Of a DNA stretch of 64,000 bases, positions 55,456 through 64,000 are shown piece by piece (the first letter of the stretch is position 1; each line of letters begins with the position of its first letter). A model generated the notes under the pieces. That model saw only the letters and a list, made by a program, of their open reading frames with translations, was not told the DNA's origin and searched no databases. A program made the position numbers and the translations under genes. The DNA lies in NCBI RefSeq assembly GCF_019925205.1, contig NC_083566.1:35905558-35969557 (forward strand). The letters run 5' to 3'. This DNA comes from Metopolophium dirhodum (lineage: Eukaryota; Arthropoda; Insecta; Hemiptera; Aphididae).

Positions 55456-57697
55456 GCGCGTATACCCATATAATATATTTATATATATATATTAAGTCTC
55501 TAACAATAGTAATAATTAGCACCCTAGCGCCTAGGTACAGGTAAATACGGGTAAGTATGTGCGCGTATATCGTTGTGTCGGACACGCCCCCCCCCCAACT
55601 ATATAGGTACACGGTCGAGTGGTCGTGGGGGAGGCGGACGAGCATTATAGGAGAGGAGTGCACAGCCGCGCGTGTATATCGCGAGCCGATCGCGAGACCG
55701 TCCGAGCCCTATAATAATAATAATAATAATAATAATCGCGCGAGTGCAGGTATACTCACGGCGCGGTGTGTATACTGTAGTTATCGGCGTCGGACCATCT
55801 CTAATTCTTATAATCATTTAACACGGCGACGACGACGACGACGACCTCTTTATAAATCGCCCGATCCGTCCCATATATTATTACATTATTATGTATATAC
55901 CTATTCAATTCTGGTCCTCGACGCATACTACTACAGGTGTTTCGCATTGAACCGTAAACGCGCGCGCGCGCGCACACACACGCTCACTCATCAAATGTGT
56001 ATCCAACACAATGTATAAAGAGTCGTATATATTATGTATATATGAGTCGTGTGGTGGTGGTGGTGGTAGGTATATATTATAACGATGCTTATGACTTTTT
56101 AATGATTGTTTTGCCCGAAAACGTAATAACAATATAATATATAATAAACAATACTGTATAACAATAATAACACAGTGTTGCGACGAGCCACTCTATCAGT
56201 GTACACCGCGACGTATATATATATATATATATACACGGCTGCAGCGTGCCCGAGCGTTACAAACGAGAAACAAAAGTAAAAGAGAGATTATATATAAATC
56301 GTTTGTCAGGGACGTACATATATGATATAGGTACATATAATATATATAGTTGATACCTATAACTTGTACCCAGGTATAAGGTTTATATCTATATATGTAT
56401 AGGTACATAATATAATACGTCATGACGTCTAGTCGCGCGCGTATATATCGTACCTGCCAGTACGATTATACTTTAATATACATTATGCCTACACCTTATA
56501 TATTATAATATATATATATATATATATACGTGCACTGGTCGTTTAATAGAATGTAATTTTACGCGATCTATGTCACTATTTCATTTCATATTTCATATAA
56601 CGGCGCGATTAACGAGGAACAGGCCCAATAACATGGGGCCCAGCTACGCTATTCGTATCAGACGAGCTGGCGGAACCACTCGGCCGGGGAAATATATAAA
56701 AATATATACAATATAATATTATTTATATGATGACCACGACGCTCGCGTCTGCATGGGAACATATTTTGTTATTGCAGTGAATCTTTCTTGTCTTAAATGT
56801 TTACACGGTTGTCGGTTTTCTTTTTTCGCGTATTGAATTAAATAAACAGAATACGACTCGTTAGTTAAGTATAGGTACGTGATATTGTACGTGTACACGC
56901 GCAGCACGGACCGCCTGTTATACCGACTAACCGTTAGGAATGTAAGCGAAAATTACGCCGTTTTATTTATTACGAGATTTACGTGAGACACGATACTCCA
57001 TATAATATTATAATCCATTATAATAGGTATAACAATGAGAACGCGTTTCCATTATATTTTATAACAAAAAACATTGACGTGTTATCGTCATTATTGGTTG
57101 ATATAATGATGTAAGTGGGGTATATAGTTTATTTTTCCGAATAAGTGAATAATATATACGTTTATTTCGAAAGTTTAACATCGATAAATGATTTGAAAAA
57201 CTATTAAGATCTTGTTTTTGAATTTAAAACCCATTAACATTGAACAAAATATAACTATTATATAGGTACCCCCATGTATGTATATTGTATATTATATAGT
57301 GTATATAATATTATAATATATTATATACATCGATACCACAAAACTTGAATTCAATAATGATAAAACATATCAAAGTCTATAAAACAGAATATATAAATAT
57401 TACAAAAAATGTAAGTAGTCAAAACTATAAGACTGCATATATTATTATGATTGTTGATAAACCGTATTGAAAATAGTGAAATTCGCAAATATTAAGAAAT
57501 AATAATGACGAGGGTGTGCATGATAATTTTTTTTTGCGAGACAATAACTATAGAATTAGAAGATGAATTATTTAAAAAAAATCCCGAATTACTATAGTTT
57601 ATAAAGTTGAAAATAAAGTTGTTATTTATTTTTATTTATTCTGCCAAAACAATTACAATAAAATAATTACAATAAATTACATTATTAATAGCTGATA

Positions 57698-57736
57698 CGT
57701 ATACCAACTGAGCAATAAGCTCATATTTGGTATACG
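57698..57736. repeat. Two-part inverted repeat hairpin
   Basis: CGTATACCAA (57698-57707) pairs with TTGGTATACG (57727-57736). Inside it, TGAGC (57709-57713) pairs with GCTCA (57719-57723) around the loop AATAA. It is too short for a typical animal pre-miRNA, and its function is unknown. Confidence 0.6.
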
Positions 57737-59031
57737 GAAGTTAGATATTATGTATATTTTGTTTATGTAAAAATATATGGAATCATAAAATCACACAACA
57801 AAAAACATTCCTAATATTGATAGAAATAATTTCAAATATGTAAATATGTCGGTAAATAGAATAGAAATATATCCCTATAAAAATGGCAACGTTATACATT
57901 TTAAATCCCACTGTATTCAAAACAAGTTTTTATTTTAAGTATTTTATTATGCTATGCTTACTTCTATTTTCTTGGTATTTTATACAAACACACGTATAAA
58001 TAAATATGCTAATGAATAAATAGGTACGTATTCAATTCGCATAATATCCGCTATATGATGTTAGTCATTTTTAATTTACTATAAATTTAAAAATGAGTTT
58101 ACTGTACATATACTAAGTGTAACAAAGTGTATTATTTATATAACCTATATATCTATAATTACTATTAATGATTAGTGGGCGAATATTATACTAGTGAACA
58201 AAATAATGTACTGAAATTAATTAAAAAGCAAATGGTGTAATGTAGGTATAACTTTCATAATTATTCAAAGAATTATAATTTGTTTTAAATAAAGCTTAGA
58301 TTATTATAATCACGCATACCTTGTACAAGAAATTGGACAATTCATACTATGATTGAGTATATAATTGTAAGACCTTATATTATATGCGACTACTATAATT
58401 TAATATAGTGAGATAATTGTAATTTCATTACCTAATCCAATACTTTACTATATCATATTATATAAAAAAAAATATAATCAGGTTTATATAAACATTGAAA
58501 CATACATTATAAATATTAAATAAAATTCTATACAAAATGAATCCAGTTATAATATACCTACACTTATAATATTAACTAATATGTTAGTTAATCTAAATTT
58601 TTTTTATTTATTCAGTGGTATATTATGGCAGTGTATCAAATTTATTTTTGTAATAAATTCTATCAAAATGAGCTTATAGGTACTTATATAATATGAATAA
58701 GTGCATATTATAACGCATTTAAATAAATGTATTAACTACGCCTTACGTATAAGTAACAAAAATTATAAATACTTATTCAATATATAGGTAGGTAGATAGT
58801 TCAGTAGTTCGTATGCATATTTGTCTTAAGTGTTTTAACCCAGTGATTCCAAAACTTATTTAACTGACGGTATATTATTACAAGCATTTATAATCAATGG
58901 TATTAGCTACTTAAAGTTGCGGAACACTTTCAATAAACGAAATGTTCCTGTCAATAACAAGTAATTTTAGGTCTGAACAAAGCAAATGCATTAGACTAAA
59001 CAAACATTATAAATTATAATATAATATATAT

Positions 59032-59293
59032 CAGGGGCGGATCTTCGATATTTTGATAGGAGGGGGGGCACATATAAAGTGTATAATTTTAATTAATAAT
59101 ACATACATATTGCATACTATTATTTTTAAGCAATAATGATTATAATAAATAATAATTAATATAGTTGGTAGTATTATTCTTATTAAATTAATTTTACATT
59201 TATATGATACTCGTAGTTACATAAAAAAAATTGTCGATAAAAATTTGACAGGGGGGTACGTGTCCCTGTGCCCCTCCTCTGAATCCGCCACTG
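59032..59293. mobile_element. MITE with CAGxGGCGGAT ends, 262 bp
   Basis: Left terminus CAGGGGCGGATCTTCGATAT and right terminus complementary to CAGTGGCGGATTCAGAGGAG. G-run/C-run subterminal tracts lie inside both ends (GGAGGGGGGG and CCCCTCCTC). The flanks are ATATATAT on both sides, compatible with an 8-bp target duplication as in hAT elements, but low complexity makes this uncertain. The interior is AT-rich without a transposase. Confidence 0.8.
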
Positions 59294-62200
59294 ATATATA
59301 TTCATAATAAAATATATATTATATACCTATTTATAATTGTTTTTAAAATTATTATTTCTTCCTTAAAAAAGTTATAGGCGAGTGAGAGAAAACGAATAGT
59401 GCGCTGACATCCTCTTAAAATAAATCAGTTTTTTGAATTGGATAAGACAGCATTCGAATAATACTATATGATGCAAGTATAAACAATATATTTTGTGTAG
59501 TAGGTTATTGGTTTTCTGGGAGTTTCGAAGAATATACTATATTATGTAGTAGGTATATAGGACATGGTATAGGAACGTACTATAGTAGATTCTATGAAAC
59601 ACTAATTACATTATACGTTGTCCGCATGGTAATTTGCAATTTAATGAACCGAATGAGAGGGAGAACCTGTCCACGGAATAATAAAATACGTATATCAGAG
59701 TTCAACACGAAATGTTTTGTATACTAATCGAAGACGTGTATAATGATGGGCATAATATAATCATGTTTTGATGCGAACAGTTATGAACACTATTCACTGC
59801 GCGTTATTCTGTAGAAGGAAAACGATCATTTTATGCTTCGCAATAATATATTATAGGTACCTACCTAAATATTGTAATATTTGTGTATCACACGAACTAC
59901 CTAATGTAAATCAATAAATAAAAATTAAAAACCTAACTGTATCAATGACACCCTATCGATTATTAACTATTATACTACAACATATTTTGTACACAATAAA
60001 TCGAATGACACAATTTTCTCGCGCGACAAGAACAACATAATATTATATACAGTTCCCACGGGCCGCCATACGCGTGGTAGCCGCAAACATCACTTATATT
60101 ATTATAGTACCTATATAATTCTGTGTTCGTTACTCTCAATCAACCAAATTGGTCGCCCCCGATCGGTCGATATAATGACACATTTTCATTGTATTACTCT
60201 CACACCCCCTGCACGTACGTGATATCATGCCCATCGTAATGCGTATAAAATCTGAGGAGCTGACACGCGATGTGTATTATCATTTCGCCCTGTTATTTTG
60301 ACTCGTCTGCGGACCGGTGGCATTATTAAATAATCACACCGCCAGACTCTACACATATACATTTGTGTCTGGGTGTGTGTCATTGCTTCTGTTCGTCTAC
60401 ATATTATATACGAACATGTGATACTGCAACCTTGTGAAATGATAATACGGCAGCAACGAGAGACGAAAAAAATTACTCGTAATTACACACGCGCTCGCCG
60501 TGTATATAATATACAAAAGAAAATATATGGGTACGTCCCTCGAACCTTCGATATACCTACCAGAATCTATAATACACTATTGTATATTATGCAGGCAAGT
60601 TCGATTCTGTCCTTTCTCGTTATTATAAGTTATAATAGGTACAATTGCCATAGATTTCTACCCATTGAACTGAAACATCATATACCTTCATGTACAAGTG
60701 TATAGATACTATAATATATGTATAGTATTCGTTAGATTGATTTTCTTCTATCGGATCATGTTAGACCGTTTCTGCAGTTACGATTTTAAGAAAATATGTA
60801 TAGGTATATGTACACGAAATTAACACAATATTACAATATATATAATATATGATATGCACTCAGCGCACCTCATCTTATATCCTAATATTTATCTATATAT
60901 AAAAAACAATCATAAGTTCCTATATAGGTATAAAAACAATGATTATATTATATAATACCTTTATAATACCTATACACTGCAGGCTGCTGAAATATGATAT
61001 GACAATTGATGCTATATGTTATTGGGTATAAAGCGATCGAAAGCGTTTATAAGACATTTTTTTAAATTAATTTTTATAGCAACCGGTTTCGAAAGTTAAC
61101 AAATGTATATTATGCATAGCATATGGTATGTGAATATCCACCGCAAACGGAATTTGATTGATTTTCACTGAAACTATTCAATAAAAATATACCCTATTCA
61201 TAATATATAGAATTTACGCGTAGGTCGTATGCGGGCCTCGTTTGATAATTTATTAATCAGAGGTTAGATATTACAATGTATAATTATAAAAAACAGAATG
61301 AAGAAAAAGTAAAAATTAAAATACCCGGATTCTCACATGATTAAAAGTACGAATTTATAATTGTATCTTATTTATTGCGAGTTTATCACTTTTTTATTAC
61401 ATTATTGTCAATTAGGTATCCAACAGAGAGACTTCGAGAGTATTCCGAAAGTAAATTGTTAAAAACAAACGAATCAGCAGGTACGGATTGATTTCATAAT
61501 GTATAGTCTATATACCTACATATTATTACATATATTAATACATAGACATAAAGTAATTATTGAGAATATCTCAAAACAATAATAAATTGTCAAAAATATG
61601 AATTACCTAGATATAAATTAAATTCAATTGCATTAGGTATTTACTAATTTGATAGTCATGCAGATTTTTATTATTTATTAAAATTAATTATTTATTTATT
61701 ATAATATATTATCAATAAACCATTTAATATTTTGTAAATTACAAGGCAATTTATAAATGTTATTATGTTATTATTATTTTTAAGTACCAATCTTCGCTTC
61801 TATTATAAACTACGCTTGTTAAGTTTAATACCTATATAATATATAGTATATGCTCGGTAATTTTCTCGGACACCGGACACTTAGCAAAACTACAGGGAAA
61901 TTCAAAAACTAGGTACCTATTTTTATATAGGTACCTACGTATGTGATAAGGTTTGTGGTACCAATACACCTGAGTTACTCGATAGCCCCAATTTGAACGA
62001 ATTACTTTTGGAACACTCTTTTCGCCCACTGAGTATTCATAAAAAATATAATTGATAAGAACTGCATTATTATAAATCCACAATGCATTCAGTCAGAATC
62101 TAAGATTCAAAATAATTTACATGCTATATTGTGAAATTAATAATATAATTTTCAACCAAAAATAACAACCTTATTAAGATATAAGTTGTACAAGTAAAAT

Positions 62201-63120
62201 CTATATAATTCAAAATATTCAAAATAAATAATTATTTTAGTTTAAGACATTTTAAATAGTTACTATGAATTGATGATACAATGGAAATCATTTATTTATT
62301 TTATTAGTTTAAATTAATTTTAGTTTTTTTACCTAATAAATATCTTTTGTTGTTAATGTATATGCTATGATATAGCCTTTTGAGATTTGTATAATATTAT
62401 GAGAGAAAGATTATTATTAGAGCCTTAAAGAATAACCAAAATTAAATCTTTGAACTACTTAGGTATTAATTAGTATTTTTATTATAATAAATAATATGTA
62501 TTATTCACATATCACATTATGCATTTATATTTAATAATAATATAATAACATAAAAATAAAAATAATAATTTTAAGATAATTGATATAATATGTATAAGGT
62601 ACCTATGTAGTACACATCAATCGATTTGTCACACTCGCATATTTGTAATTTATATGATTTTATAAAAATATATTGCTTTATTAATATCTATGCAATGTTT
62701 TCCAATAGGTTACGGAAATATTTCAGAAAAACACAAACCGACCTGATAATGAAATGGGTAATAATATAAGACAATATATTTTGACGGTTGTATTTCTAAA
62801 ATTATACCTACATTGATGGAAACACTAATACTATTTAGTAATAATAATATATTTATGACCGGCACGTCATTTTGATTTCATCGATAGACGATAGACATAT
62901 TATTATGTCTTGGAAATTTGAATGGAATGTGATGTACAAAAAACGAAATTTACACAAAAAACCGATTTCATACATATAGCACTATAAAGGTATACGCATA
63001 TATATCAGGTACGCATGATCCCCGAGGTGGTAAAATAAACGATATACCTACCTATAATATATTCTATTATGATGCATATACAACCGCAGTTCGCAATAAT
63101 AATATATATTATAAAACGTC
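59294..63120. other. AT-rich DNA, nothing recognised
   Basis: About 3.8 kb, stop-rich in all frames. The 110-codon plus-strand frame at 60373-60705 has random composition and no recognisable domain. Confidence 0.55.
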
Positions 63121-64000
63121 CACAGAAAACAATAACGCGTTTAAGTTACCCGCGGCGAATCCCCAAAGGGGTAAGTATATCCGGAGGACTCGGCCCCGGG
63201 GCGTGAGCGTTGGGCGACGTTGGCCGGAAGCGGTATGTATAATAACCATAATAATACTATGGACGATCGCGGTTACAATATCGTAAAAGCCTTATCCCGC
63301 AAAATATCCTATTATATAGTGTGAATATACTACCCATATAATATGATAGCCGTATAGCAGCCACTACAACAGCGCGAAGATCAAAAGAGGTATACCTAGT
63401 GGTAGTATATAATTATTATCGTATAAGAGTGCGATTTCGTACTTTACCATTTATTCACGTATCCACTGGCACAGGAAATCTCGCACGACGAACGTAGGAA
63501 GGTACTTGTGTATAATATAATATTTTAGGTACACGGGGCGCACTATAAACCGATATTATAATTTAATATAGTATCTATACTTGCGGTGATGAAATTCAAA
63601 AACTCGGCGGAATTTCGCACTATACCTGTATTGGTACACAACGGGCGCAAGATTTTCGCAGCGTTAAAGTCGCTATGACGATTGTAACGACGTCATGTCG
63701 ACAATTTTCCCGAGGGTAGCGCCCAAGGGTGGCTGCTGCGGCGGCGGCGGGTCCGGGCGCGAGTGAGTATACGCGCGCACTGCGGGCTGACGATCGTAAC
63801 CGTGAGCGTAGCCGCGTGCGACGAGGGGCAAGCAGCGAGACGATAAAACAAAACGCGATAATGTATTATTATATTAAAATATTATTATTGTTATTACGGC
63901 GGCGGTTCGCCCGGAAACGTGGCCCGTAGCGATGCGGAGCGAGCGAGCGATAGCGCGGGCGCGTGTGTGCGTGTGTGCGTGCGCGCGTGTGTGTTTACGC
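63121..64000. other. GC-rich island at the right edge, possible promoter or first exon region
   Basis: GC content rises at 63.14-63.24 kb and again from 63.71 kb to the edge, with GCG triplets and CG/TG alternation at 63955-64000. Plus-strand donor-like sites occur (GGG/GTAAGTAT near 63171 and GCGA/GTGAGTAT near 63761). No protein family is recognisable. It could be the promoter of AP-2 (minus) or of a divergent neighbour (plus), running off the window. Confidence 0.3.

Larger units (their letters stand above)
52085..59031. other. AT-rich DNA with microsatellites, no gene supported
   Basis: Holds TG, AC, ATT, ATA, CGA and TA repeats (52691-52709, 54274-54306, 55421-55453, 55710-55736, 55826-55845, 56213-56234). 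A long pyrimidine tract lies at 53774-53817. A moderately GC-rich stretch at 55.3-56.0 kb carries open frames on both strands without domains. The rest from 57 kb is very AT-rich. Confidence 0.5.

Overview
The window looks like nuclear DNA of an aphid or close hemipteran relative. It is very AT-rich. It carries countless copies of short motifs such as TAATATTATAAT and TAGGTACCTA(CC), many TATAATA runs and simple repeats, and short insect-type TTAGG telomeric runs. It has no bacterial-style packing of genes. I infer the taxon from texture, not from a marker gene. Nearly all the sequence is intron or intergenic DNA, and most open frames are chance frames in microsatellites or GC-rich patches.

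One gene is supported: the 5' part of a transcription factor AP-2 (TFAP2 family) gene on the minus strand. Its second coding exon (8802 down to 8359) is clear. It starts with DR..GHG, has the AP-2 DFQPPYFPPP block and a YINDPYSQTLNSL block, is bounded by AG and GTGAGT, and is 148 codons long in phase 0/0. About 28 kb upstream, 37113 down to 36838 encodes an acidic and Asn-rich 92-residue first coding exon. It ends in ...DDE at a phase-0 GTACGT donor, so the junction reads DDE/DRLAG, matching the vertebrate exon 1/exon 2 junction (E/DRHDG). The exons for the DNA-binding and dimerisation domain were not found and should lie to the left of position 1. Two more donor-bounded, phase-compatible segments on the same strand (52084-51931 and around 9467-9441) are candidate alternative first exons or 5'UTR exons. 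Vertebrate AP-2 genes do use several short first exons.

Layout: 1-8358, intron after exon 2. 8359-8802, AP-2 exon 2. About 9441-9467, possible proximal alternative first exon. 8803-36837, a 28-kb intron with a 5S-rRNA-like dispersed repeat (about 21.9 kb), GC/CpG-rich islands (22.5-23.3 and 27.4-28.5 kb), a foldback element (27.03-27.25 kb), microsatellite clusters (30.5-30.95 kb) and a TTAGG run (36.16 kb). 36838-37169, AP-2 exon 1 with 5'UTR. 37.2-51.9 kb, upstream DNA with a 421-bp TA-flanked MITE (42.37-42.79 kb) and a foldback (45.56-45.68 kb). 51931-52084, candidate upstream exon. 52-64 kb, AT-rich DNA with a 262-bp MITE with CAGxGGCGGAT-type ends (59.03-59.29 kb) and a GC-rich island at the right edge.

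I see no CRISPR array, operon, intact transposase, reverse transcriptase, tRNA or complete rRNA gene. The most interesting feature is the AP-2 locus itself: very long introns, possible multiple first exons, large homopolymer tracts, and a changed PY motif.
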